Source: Stemphylium vesicarium
Taxonomy: Eukaryota > Ascomycota > Dothideomycetes > Pleosporales > Pleosporaceae
NCBI GenBank assembly: GCA_004380135.1
Contig: QXCR01000007.1
Location: 124,001 to 188,000, forward strand
Reading direction: 5' to 3'
DNA length: 64,000 bases
The position numbers and the translations under genes were made by a program. Positions within the stretch are counted from its first letter, which is position 1. Each line of letters starts with the position of its first letter. The notes under the pieces are model-generated. The model was not told the DNA's origin, did not search any database, and saw only the letters and a program-made list of their open reading frames with translations. Shown in pieces: positions 45,734 to 55,189 of the stretch.

Positions 45734-47938
45734 CTAAACAGGGATGGTCTCTGGTTGCACACTCTCCAGTGTAGGTACAACAGGCTTTATCAACCCCTCA
45801 TCATCAAAGTAAATTCTGTCAATAGTGACCTCCCTCATTGTTCCATTTCCGTTCGGAATAGCAAAGCGGTGGTAGGCCATGTACCAATCGTCGGTATTAG
45901 GCACATTGATGATGGAGCTGTGCCCAGTGCCGAGAATACCGAGTTCAACGTTCTTCTGAAGTATGACCCCATGGTAGGTCCAGGGTCCATGAACGCTTGT
46001 CGATGTTGCGTATCCGACTCTATAGTCCTCCGAGCGTGTGTCGTCGATGGAATACGTGAGATGGAAAAATCCCTCACGGTGGTTCATGAAGATACCTTCT
46101 CTGAAGTCATCTAGTCCGCTGATGGAACGAGTGGTACCATTCTTTAGCCCGACCATATCGTCGGTGAGCTCAGCGTAGAGCGCGGCGCTGCTGTCCTCTC
46201 CATTGCCCCAAAAGATGTAGTATTTCCCTGTTGTTGGGTCTTCGAATGTCGCTGGGTCAATAGCTTGGCCAGTAGTGACGTTGCCGTTGTTCAGGATCAT
46301 GGCTGTCGCTTGAGCTGTAAATGGTCCCTCAGGTACATCTGCGATTGCAACACCAATGGTTTTACGGTCGTATTCCGGGTTGTTGCCGCTGAAGTAGAAG
46401 TAATACTTTCCATCTCTCTCAATGATGGTTGGGGCCCAGGCATTACCGGTCGCCCAAGGTACATTTCCGTCCGTTCCATTCAGAGTCAAGAAAGGCTCCT
46501 CTGCGCGAGTCCAAGATACCAGATCCGGCGATTTCCAAACATAGAACACATTACCGTTCCAACCCGGGTACCCGTCGGTGGTTGCGTAGATGTAGTAATG
46601 ATTGCCAAAGACTGCAATGTTCGGATCAGCGTATAGGCCTGGAAGCACAGGGCTTCCTGTCTCGGTATTCAAACCAGCGAGCTCCCGAGCAGTGACCGGA
46701 ATCACAGTTCCGTGACGTGGGCTGCTTGGAAGATTGTAGGAAGCAGAGACCTTCCAGTCAGGGTTGGCAATGTCCGCAGTCTCCAATGGAATGTAGCCGC
46801 GCCCCGTGTACTCGTCAACGAACAGGTAGTACTTTTCGCCGTTGACATCGCCCTCATTTGCCTTGAACACCGTCGGTCCTTCCACATTACTTGTGCCAGC
46901 GTTGCGTCCAATGCAGGCAGCAACCTGAGTCCAAGAGTCCACTGGGGCGAGAAGCGATGAAGACCGCTCTTGGATGATATCGGTGCAGTTTGTGCCTGTT
47001 CCCCCCTCATCTTTGGTGAATCGGAAGAATGTGCTGCCCTCTTGTATGACTGTGGTATCGATGCGCGACATCCCAGCGTCTTGCCAGATCTCAGGTTCAC
47101 TAAAGGTAACAAAGTCCCTCGTGGTGACGTAGAGCATTCGGTGATAGGTCGACCCGGTACGACTCGTGTCGCTCTCTTCGTATAGCGAGGAGGCCCAAAA
47201 CACGACGTACGAGCCAAGGTCGGTGTCGTAGTACGCCTCGGGTGCCCATGTGTTCCCAGCAGTATCCGGGGAAACTTTAACATGGCGTTGCTGTGACCAT
47301 CTCTTGAGATCGCTCGATTCCCAGATCTCGAGATAAAGACTACCGATGCGGACTGCATCTCCCCAGGAAGTACCAGAGCCAATAGAAAGATCGGTAGCGA
47401 GCAAGTAAAACATGTCACCCTCTGGCGATCGAATAACAAAAGGATCGCGCAGGCCCTTCGTACCTTCAGTAGAGGTCAAGATTGGCTGTCCATTGTTCAG
47501 CTCCCTCCAGTCCAAGGCATCGTTACCCTGGCTGGCTGCGAGGTAGATCTTTTCGCCGGCTAGGCTGTTGTTGGTAAAGTAGGTGAATGCATAGCCTTCG
47601 AAAGGTTCGAGCTCGACTGCCTTCCGGACGTTGGCATTGAATGTACGGTTCGAAGTTACTCCGTCATGACTGATGATTGCTGTGAGATTGACCGCAGTCT
47701 CAGCATCTTGTCGCTTGACTATGCCATCTGTCGCAATGATCGATGGCCTGGTACTCTCCCAGGTAACGTTGAGGCCTCCGGACATGCCTGGAAGATAAAG
47801 GTTTCCGCGAACATCCTCGACGTTGGTAATTGTAAGGCTGTCGAGCGCTTCCTGAATCTGAGAGTCGGGGGGAGACGTTTGTGCGTAAGCTGTCGACCAC
47901 AAAGCCCATGCACATATGGGAAGATATTGCGGACGCAT
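45734..47938 (-). CDS. Secreted two-module GH43 glycoside hydrolase
   Basis: Intronless, 734 residues. A signal peptide (MRPQYLPICAWALWSTAYAQ) starts at 47938; an open frame runs 26 codons further up but those residues would block it. Next is an Ig-like module of the atrophied bacterial-Ig type (LDSLTITNVEDVRGNLYLPG ... VTWES). Two five-bladed propeller GH43 units follow. The first has GLRDPFVI, NTWAPEAYYD and the acid-like VEGPTVFK. The second has GLYADPNIAVFGNHYYIYAT, NAWAPTIIERDGKYYFYFSG and FREGIFM. Both seem to keep the two Asp and the Glu of the active site. Many NxT/S sites fit secretion. Likely substrates are arabinan- or xylan-type plant polysaccharides; specificity cannot be read from sequence. 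Confidence 0.9.
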   Translation of the reverse strand: MRPQYLPICAWALWSTAYAQTSPPDSQIQEALDSLTITNVEDVRGNLYLPGMSGGLNVTWESTRPSIIATDGIVKRQDAETAVNLTAIISHDGVTSNRTFNANVRKAVELEPFEGYAFTYFTNNSLAGEKIYLAASQGNDALDWRELNNGQPILTSTEGTKGLRDPFVIRSPEGDMFYLLATDLSIGSGTSWGDAVRIGSLYLEIWESSDLKRWSQQRHVKVSPDTAGNTWAPEAYYDTDLGSYVVFWASSLYEESDTSRTGSTYHRMLYVTTRDFVTFSEPEIWQDAGMSRIDTTVIQEGSTFFRFTKDEGGTGTNCTDIIQERSSSLLAPVDSWTQVAACIGRNAGTSNVEGPTVFKANEGDVNGEKYYLFVDEYTGRGYIPLETADIANPDWKVSASYNLPSSPRHGTVIPVTARELAGLNTETGSPVLPGLYADPNIAVFGNHYYIYATTDGYPGWNGNVFYVWKSPDLVSWTRAEEPFLTLNGTDGNVPWATGNAWAPTIIERDGKYYFYFSGNNPEYDRKTIGVAIADVPEGPFTAQATAMILNNGNVTTGQAIDPATFEDPTTGKYYIFWGNGEDSSAALYAELTDDMVGLKNGTTRSISGLDDFREGIFMNHREGFFHLTYSIDDTRSEDYRVGYATSTSVHGPWTYHGVILQKNVELGILGTGHSSIINVPNTDDWYMAYHRFAIPNGNGTMREVTIDRIYFDDEGLIKPVVPTLESVQPETIPV

Positions 47939-49486
47939 CGTCGGCTGTGAGAGGTAGAAAACCAAGGGGAAGCGTCTGCCCAGTGCATTTTCAATGGGAT
48001 TGCATACCTTGATCATATACCATGGCTATGGGGCGGGCGCTATACCCAACGAAAACCTACCAAGTCGAGCTCCGCCGGAAGCTTTACTTCATGTGCTCAT
48101 TTCCCATGATGATAAAAGCGTGGAAAATATCCACGAATACGCAGTGGCCGGAGGTACTTCTAAAGGAAGCTATCATTTGCTTGCAAGGTACCCAAGTGGT
48201 CTTATACCCATTAGTAGCTAGATCCACCCATGTTATACCCCATAGTCGCGAGAACTGCGGAGTCGGTACCTGGGGGCACTCCGCAAAGACATGGGAGGAA
48301 CTGGTGACGGTGACGCCACTTCCGAGGTCGCTCTCGGGTTGCTCTGCGGGGTATGACGCTAGGCGTCTTGGCGGATCGGTACAACAGCCACCGGGCGCTC
48401 GAACGCAGCGGGAACCATCGCTACCCATCATCTCTTGTACCCGCCAGGCAGCTCTTCTTGAAGACAAAAGTGCAATTGTTCATCGCAAATAACTCTCGTG
48501 AAGCGGCGCTCGCCATTCAAATCGCGAAAATCCGGAAAGCTTCGAGGATTAATCCATATGCCTGCATACTACGGGTCTCGGTATATGGGAACGCCGACTG
48601 GCATACAAATCAAAGAGGTTGGTTCTATACAAGCAACGAGTGCCGTTTTAGCTGCTGAAGTCAGCGACATAAGCTCCAGCAAGGTATCAAGCTCGATACT
48701 GGGCGTCGCACAACAACAGCGACTACAGAACGAGATTCTTGTGGACGGCACCCACAGCGCAATCAAGAGGATTCTATGGGTCTATGAGCTAGAGACTGAT
48801 CGCCCATGACCTCTCCACGTGGGTGGTGCTGGCGAAGTGGTGGTGTTCGGTCAACAACGCGTTCTTGTCCACCAAGTCCTTGGCAATCCGAGCAAAGAAG
48901 CGGAAAAGGCTAGGCATGCATGCAAAAGATTAGCTCGGGACGAAACGTGAGCGCATCTATTGTTGTGAGTGGCTGATGTCGTGAGATGCATCCAGGGTCA
49001 TAACATGCTGGATGTCTTTTGAAAATCAAATGGTGCCCTTCAAAGGCTATCAACATCATTTTCAGTCCACACAAAAAGCCCAAAAACGATGCAAGAGTCG
49101 AGGAAAAAGGGGGCTCCTTCTCCTGATGGAGGAGCACATATAAGTGGATGCTTCTTGATCAGTAGAAGGAGCGAAGAGGCCAGTATGGTGATAATTATTT
49201 CGTTTCACGAACTCGCTACCGCTTCACGGCATGGGGAAGGTCCAAGACTCTAGTCACCACCATGCGAGCCGCTCAGATGCTTAATGTGAGTACTCCATGG
49301 GTTCTTCACATCCGGTCTTACCGTGCGAACTTGCCATGAACGATATTGTGGACTATAAATCCCATCTCTTTCCTCTTTCCAGATGCCTGCGCTGTAGACC
49401 AAGCTCTTGTCTGCTCATTCTACTTTTTCACACCATCAGCCCATCTTCTCCTATACTGAACTATCTCCAGCTGACTTCCGTTCACA
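47939..49486. promoter_or_regulatory. Divergent intergenic region, 1.5 kb
   Basis: Between two genes for secreted enzymes. No reading frame here is supported. A TATA-like element lies near its right end, and a GTGAGT ... TTTCCAG pair (about 49287-49381) could be a 5' UTR intron of the phosphatase gene. Confidence 0.5.
49354..49360 (+). promoter_or_regulatory. TATA-like element of alkaline phosphatase gene
   Basis: TATAAAT lies 127 bp upstream of the phosphatase ATG, followed by a CT-rich tract typical of fungal leaders. Position and sequence fit a core promoter, though it would fall inside the possible 5' UTR intron if that exists. Confidence 0.45.
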
Positions 49487-51015
49487 ATGCGCACTTTTAC
49501 GGTTCTCGCAGCCGTCTCTTTGGCTCAAGCTACTCTTGCCGCCATTGAGCCCAAGAACTTTATCTTCATCGTTCCCGATGGCATGGGTCCTGTTTCCCAG
49601 ACACTGGTGCGAACGTACCTATCCATGATCAACGGCGACTCAACCACCCGAACCCCAAGAACCAATGCTCTTCCCATTGATATCACTGTCATTGGTAACA
49701 CAAGGACCCATTCTTCCAACAACCTGGTGACTGATTCTGCCGCTGCCGGCACCGCTCTTGCAACGGGTCATAAGACCAACAATGGAGTTATTGGTCTTCT
49801 GCCCGATGGCACGCCAGTTGGATCTATCATGGAGGCTGCGAAGCTGGCTGGCTACCTGACCGGTCTTGTCGTGACTTCGCCCATCAGCCACGCGACTCCA
49901 GCCTGTAAGACACTTTTGCTCACTTCCTTTCCGTCAATCGCCACTAACCACGGCTAGCATACTTCTCGCACGTTGAGAATCGCAATGCCCTTGACAAGAT
50001 CGCCGAGCAGCAAACCGGCTACGCGCACCCTCTCAACATCAGTGTTGACGTCATGCTCGGCGGCGGACGCTGCGATTTCCAGCCTCAAAACGAATCTGGA
50101 TCATGCCGTACTGACGACATCGACCTGTTTGCATATGCCGAGTCGCAGGGCTACTACACCGCCCGCGACCGCGCCAGTTTTGACACTCTTGAGCTCGGTC
50201 TAGGCGACATCCAACCTCCCTATATTGGCCTCTTCAAGGATAGCGACCTTAGCTACGAAGTCGATCGCCAACAGCAAGCTCCCGAAGTTCGGGAACCATC
50301 ATTGTCTGAGATGACACAAACTGCTTTAAACTCACTATCGCGAGCTTCTGAGTCGAGTGAGAAAGGCTACATGATGATGATCGAAGCCTCGCGCATCGAT
50401 CACGCATCCCATGCTCACGATTCGGTTGCGCATCTTCACGACGTCCTGGAGTTTAACCGTGTCATCGACATGGTCATGGAATGGATCGATACCCACCCAG
50501 ACACCGCGTTTCTCGCTGTTGCAGATCACGAAACTGGTGGTATTACTATTCCTTCTGGATACGACCCACTGGTTCTTCAGCCCAGTAAACATTCCGTCGA
50601 ACACCTCAGCGATCTGTGGGGCGCATACAACGGCACCAATGCAGGCAATTACCTCGTTGGCGAGATACTCCCTGCGTACGGCCTTACCAACGTGTTGGAT
50701 GCGGAGATCGAAACCCTCATGGCCGCTGGTGACGACTTTGGTCAAGAGATGGCAGACCTCTTGAACGCGCGCACAGGGCTTGAGTGGTCCACTGGTGGCC
50801 ACAGTGGTGTCGATACTACCCTGTATGGTTACGCTGCTGGTGACATGGGCGATCAGCTCGTGCTCGATATGTCTGGTGGCTGGGACAATACTGAATTGCC
50901 CAAATATCTTGCGACCGCGCTCGGTGTGAATCTGGAAGAAGTCACACAAATGCTGAACGCGCATGGAACTGCCTGGATACCGAAGAATACAGAAGAGCTC
51001 GAGCGGAAAATCTAA
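49487..51015 (+). CDS. Secreted alkaline phosphatase
   Basis: Metal-dependent phosphomonoesterase of the classic alkaline phosphatase family. Two exons (49487-49904, 49958-51015) give 491 residues. A signal peptide MRTFTVLAAVSLAQATLAA is followed directly by the first metal segment NFIFIVPDGMGP. The nucleophile is Ser 84 in VTDSAAAGTALATG. Other metal motifs are MMMIEASRIDHASHAHD, VADHETGG and STGGHSG(V)D. There is no C-terminal anchor or second membrane helix, so it is probably secreted or periplasmic rather than the vacuolar membrane type. The splice T|GTAAGA to CTAG|CA yields PASYFSHVENR, as the family expects. Confidence 0.93.
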
Positions 51016-51401
51016 GTTGAGGGAGGATCTTGACACAATGCGCACATGCATGGATACCCTACTAGACCTCTGTACAAGCGCACTCTAATATCTCACCTTG
51101 GCTACCGCAAATACACTTTGAATTTCTCCAGGGGTGATAAGATCTTACTATCTCTGAACTCCTTCCTCAAAAATCCGCAACAGTATTCTAATTGCCTGCC
51201 CACCAGTGCCTTTAAGTCACCAATGATAGATGTCTCTAGTACTGTGCTTGTTCCTGCATCTGCGCCGCCACTATGCTAGCCCTACGCTCACTAACGTACC
51301 ACACGGGTTCGCCGGCCACATGGGTTCACCGGCCACCCAAAATCCCTAACAAAATCCCAAATTACAGGGGTCTAGATCTAGAGATCTACTTAATAGAATT
51401 A
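51016..51401. other. Phosphatase 3' flank with short direct repeat
   Basis: Holds the phosphatase 3' UTR and, near 51305-51338, two 17 bp units beginning GGGTT(C)GCCGGCCACAT-like and GGGTTCACCGGCCACCC. An AT-rich stretch leads into the transposon end at 51402. Confidence 0.6.
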
Positions 51402-51427
51402 ACGTAAACCATCACCGAGTGGCCCAA
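51402..51427 (+). repeat. Left terminal inverted repeat
   Basis: Begins ACGTAAACCATCACCGAGTG and continues GGCCCA, next to a TA at 51400-51401. It matches the right end with one mismatch over the first 25 bases. Confidence 0.85.
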
Positions 51428-52658
51428 AATCTCTTGGCATAACCAACTCATGTTACGCATCCTCAATTTCATCGCTATCAAACAAGGAGCCTATATACGT
51501 CGTGCTAGCATCTAATTCAGAAGATACCTCTCTATATTTTTTGCACGTTCGCGCGTTGTGCCCAGTCCTGCTGCAGTTCCCACAGCGCCGTAGAGCTGGT
51601 TGGGCTGGTTCTTGACTACCACCACCACGAGCCTTCTTAGTGTTACACGGGGTTCGGCGATACTTCTCTATTCCTGGTCCGTACTAAGGCAGGCGAGATA
51701 TTATATGGCGTTAGGTCGTGGAGTTGTCTGGCGACTAAGTAGGATAGTAGGTATTTAGGTAAAGATAATTTAATTATATAAATGATAGAATAACTAGTTA
51801 GTAATCTAGTGTGAGGGGCAGTTATAGGCAATAGTATTTGCTTCACACTGCAATAGAATAGCGGGGGATAGCTCTGTATTACTACACTAGGTGAGGTGGT
51901 AGCAAGGAGAATAATTCTTGCCAGTCTTCCCCTGCGCTTTGCGCAGGTTAAGAGCATGAACCTTGGCCAAAGCGTGAGTGCAAGAAGCAAATATGTTGGG
52001 ACCAAATCCTTCCAACTGCAGGCCTTCGGCCTGGGTGTTATACTCTGGCTAAGTACGTCTCTCTGCGCCTGTAACAACCTTCATTGAGCCAATAACGCCC
52101 ATCTGGAAGCCAGTCTCTTCAAAGTTGTGCATGTCGTCATCATAGACGCCATACTTGGCTTTAGTCTCCTCTACCAGCTTAAACTACGCGCCAACTATCT
52201 CTAGATCCTCCTACAGTATCCTTTGCCTATTCTTGGCTCGATTGAAGGCCATTTTGAGCTCAGGTGAGCGCGCTACAAAGCGATCAGACCAGCACTTGCC
52301 AACAGGCTTGCCACCGCGTACAGCTAGCAGTTTATCAGCCATCTTCCACCTCGCCCAGCTGGGGCGCAAATCCTCGCGAGTCGAGGTCGAGTATATATTG
52401 GACGATCGCCTGCTGTTCAGCCGTAGTAAGCTTCTGGCAGTTAGGGGTAGCTTCTGCGCGAAAGGGTAGTCCTTGAGCGCGATGAGAGAGCGTGCGGCGT
52501 TTAACGTTGAAGGCCTAAGCAGCGGCCTAGTGGCTTCGAAATTAATCAGATCTATAGGCTTTAAGGGTAGGCTGTAGCGTCCCTTCGTGTTTAAGTAATA
52601 ACGCGTTAAATGGTTGAGGCATGTTAGGTAGAGAACCTACGAGCAGGGCTTGGCAAGT

Positions 52659-52702
52659 TTTGGGCCACTCGGTAATGTGGGCCACTCGGTGGTGGTTTAC
52701 GT
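52659..52702 (-). repeat. Right terminal inverted repeat with internal duplication
   Basis: Read on the minus strand it begins ACGTAAACCACCACCGAGTG and contains ACCGAGTGGCCCA twice, 17 bp apart. The left end has only one such unit. The flanking TA is at 52703-52704. Confidence 0.85.
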
Positions 52703-52758
52703 TATAGCATTTGTAGACTAACGTAGTAAGCGCAGGGCCTAGTAATACGCCACAACTA

Positions 52759-54795
52759 ATGGAAGTTGAAAGTAACTCCAACGTCCAGAATGAGCAGAAG
52801 AATGAGACGCCATTGAAATTCAATTTATCGGGGCTCAATTTCAACGGCTGTGTTTCATGGACAAAATGGGATGTACTGGGGATCAATTCCAACAATCCAT
52901 CGCAGACATCGCCAGCAGACATAGCGAGGGCCATCGACAATGCCGCAGAGGCTTCAAAAACCGCAGTCTCAAATTCGCAACCAGGGACAATGCCAGCAGG
53001 CATATCTAAGGTCCCGGAACCCCTGCCGTCCTAAAACCCACAATCATCAGCGGAGACAAGCACCGCTTCCTCCAGCATGTCGCAACCACCGAATAAGAGC
53101 AATTCCAACGTTCAGACCACACAAACGAAAGGGATGACATTCAAGTTTGATTTATCGGGGGTCAATTTCAACATTGCATCGCAGACACCGCCAGCAGGCA
53201 CAACAAGGCCGTCGGCAATGCCGCAAAGGCTCCCGAAACGAACACCCACAATTCAAGCTTTCTTCAGCCAAGCCAAACTCAAGTGCTGCAACAAGGTACC
53301 GCTACCATACCATCTCAACGTCCTTTGTTCACATCAAACACACCCAAGCTCGTTGCCAGTCCAGTCAGAGAAGACGACTTTGGAGCCCGATTTTAGTTTC
53401 ATGGACAGTCTCGTTGCGAACAAATTCAAGGCAAACGGCAATGATGCTACGGTTGTAGGCGTGAACCGAGACATTGAGCACACGCCGTTGCTCTCAGCTA
53501 GCATCGTAACCAAACATGCAAAAGATCTGGTTCCGCAATTCGGTTTCCTCGGTACCCACGCAGACGCAACGGAGGGCAACCAGAAGATATCCCAGAACAC
53601 AAATGTACCGTTCTCAGCTTTAATTTGCGGTGTTCAAGGAAGCGGTAAGAGTCACACTACAGCTTGCATGCTTGAAAACGCACTCATCCCGTCCAAACTC
53701 TTGGCCGGCTGAAGTCTCCAGCGTCCACACTGGTGTTCCGCTATGGCGACTGGAGTACTGGAGGATCAGGTTTAAGCGTCAGTGAAGCTGTATATCTGGC
53801 GGGTCCGCAACGCGATTACCCCGGTCATTATGTGAAGAAAGTGACTGTCCTGGTATCCCCCACCAACCTTGCGATCAGACGCTACTACGAGGATTTATCG
53901 CGTAAAGTGCATGTGCTACCCTTCAGACTCAACGCGTCAGCTCTTGAAATTGCCGCACTCAGAGTGTTGATGGGTGTCAGCGACAAACAGCCGCCTCTGT
54001 ACATGTCACAAGTGGAACTTATCGTGCGAGAGATTGCATTCAAGAGCATAACAGGCCTTCTAGATTGCAACATCCTTAAGCAAAAGCTGAGGGCGACAAA
54101 GCTCGATAGCCACCAAGAGGAGGCACTCAAGTTCCGCTTGGACTTGCTAAAGTCTTTCCTCGACCTCAATGGCAAAACCCCCGGAGCCTGATCTCCAGCC
54201 CGGAGAAATGATCATCATGGACCTCTCTGACGCGTTCATGACACCCAGTACAGCATGCATCCTCTTCAATCTGGACCTAGACCGCTTCCTCCAAGCGCTA
54301 GTCAAGGGCAAAATAGTCGTTCTCGACGAAGCGCACAAGGTACGTATGCGCCACGCAGCCTACTCCAAACCCCCAATTCGCCTTTCCGCGAGCGAAAAAA
54401 AAAGCTAAAACAAAACTCTAGTACATGCTCGACACCCCGGGCTCCCGCTTCCTAACCGACAGCCTGACCAAAACTATCCGGCTCCAACGCCACCAAGGCG
54501 CGCGCGTCATAATCTCCACACAGGAACCCACCGTGTCCACGGACCTCATCGCCCTCTGCCCCGTCACCGTGGTCCACCGCTTCACAAGCCCGGCGTGGTA
54601 CAGCGCGCTCAAAAAGCACATCAGCGCCATGGAAGACGGCGAAAAGGCTGTTATGCAGCGGATTGAGGGCTTGGAGACGGGTGGGGCGCTCGTTTATGCG
54701 CCGAGTACGGTGCTGGCGAGGGGGGGGATGGGAGAGTCGAGAAGGCGACGGGGAGGCTGTTGAGGGTTTATGTGAGGATGAGGGTTACGGTTGAT
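52759..54795 (+). pseudogene. Broken P-loop ATPase gene (HerA/FtsK-like fungal family)
   Basis: A predicted P-loop NTPase of a fungal family with a HerA/FtsK-like core and unknown role. The frame opens at 52759, 56 bp beyond the transposon. It is cut by one TAA at 53032-53034 and resumes in the same frame to ALICGVQGSGKSHT (Walker A, near 53640). It shifts frame near 53700, shifts again near 54170-54190 in an A4/C5 run, then shows Walker B-like KIVVLDEAHK. An intron (about 54340-54420) leads to YMLDTPGSRF, QGARVIISTQEP and HRFTSPAWYSALKKH. A final shift sits in a G8 run near 54720, beyond which the expected tail (GRLLRVYV) lies in another frame. It is either a decaying gene or affected by sequencing indels; the 3' end is uncertain. 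Confidence 0.8.
52771..53230 (+). repeat. Partial tandem duplication in N-terminal part of ATPase gene
   Basis: Two diverged copies, about 328 bp apart at their start, encode SNSNVQ followed by KFNLSGLNFN or KFDLSGVNFN, then a shared (S/A)SQT(S/P)PA segment. The second copy is about 49 bp shorter internally. Confidence 0.75.
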
Positions 54796-55189
54796 GGGGG
54801 GGGGGGTCGACCATGGCGGTTTGATTGCGTGGGTGGTTGGGGTGGTGGCCTTGGATGGATATGTGGAAGCGTGGTATGGGGACGAGAGTGCGATCTATGA
54901 TAGATGTTTACGTTTTGATTTACTGCTTTGATTTACTACTTTGAAATTGTATCGTCGTCTAACTGTGGACGAGGCGCATAGTAATGACGCTGATAATGCC
55001 GTGGCGATGGGTGCTGGTAGTCTTACCGATAGCACCCTGATAATACTCTTCCCCGAATAAAACGCGATAACGCTATAGCCCCTCTCCCGAACGCTCTGGC
55101 AAAGCCCATATGTTATCCAAGAAACGCCTCGCTAAACCATCTAGAAATCAAAAGAACACACATCTCTCATCCCCCATCTACCTCCCCCC
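54796..55189. other. Intergenic, 0.4 kb
   Basis: Convergent flank between the broken ATPase gene and the Gln-rich gene. It begins with a G11 run (54796-54806) and otherwise shows no supported feature. Confidence 0.5.

Larger units (their letters stand above)
51402..52702 (-). mobile_element. Decayed pogo/Fot1-type DNA transposon (1301 bp)
   Basis: Terminal inverted repeats start ACGTAAACCATCACCGAGTG on the left and, on the opposite strand, ACGTAAACCACCACCGAGTG on the right; TA lies directly outside each end, the usual target of Tc1/mariner-pogo elements. On the minus strand a broken transposase can be recognised. An N-terminal half has LTTAEQQAIVQYILDLDSRG and GKCWSDRFVAR, then NFEETGFQMGVIG and VTGAERRT. 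A C-terminal zinc knuckle, RRCGNCSRTGHNARTCKKY, precedes an acidic end. Several in-frame TAG codons interrupt it, and the catalytic middle is missing, replaced by AT-rich sequence near 51690-51850. It cannot encode active transposase. Confidence 0.85.
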
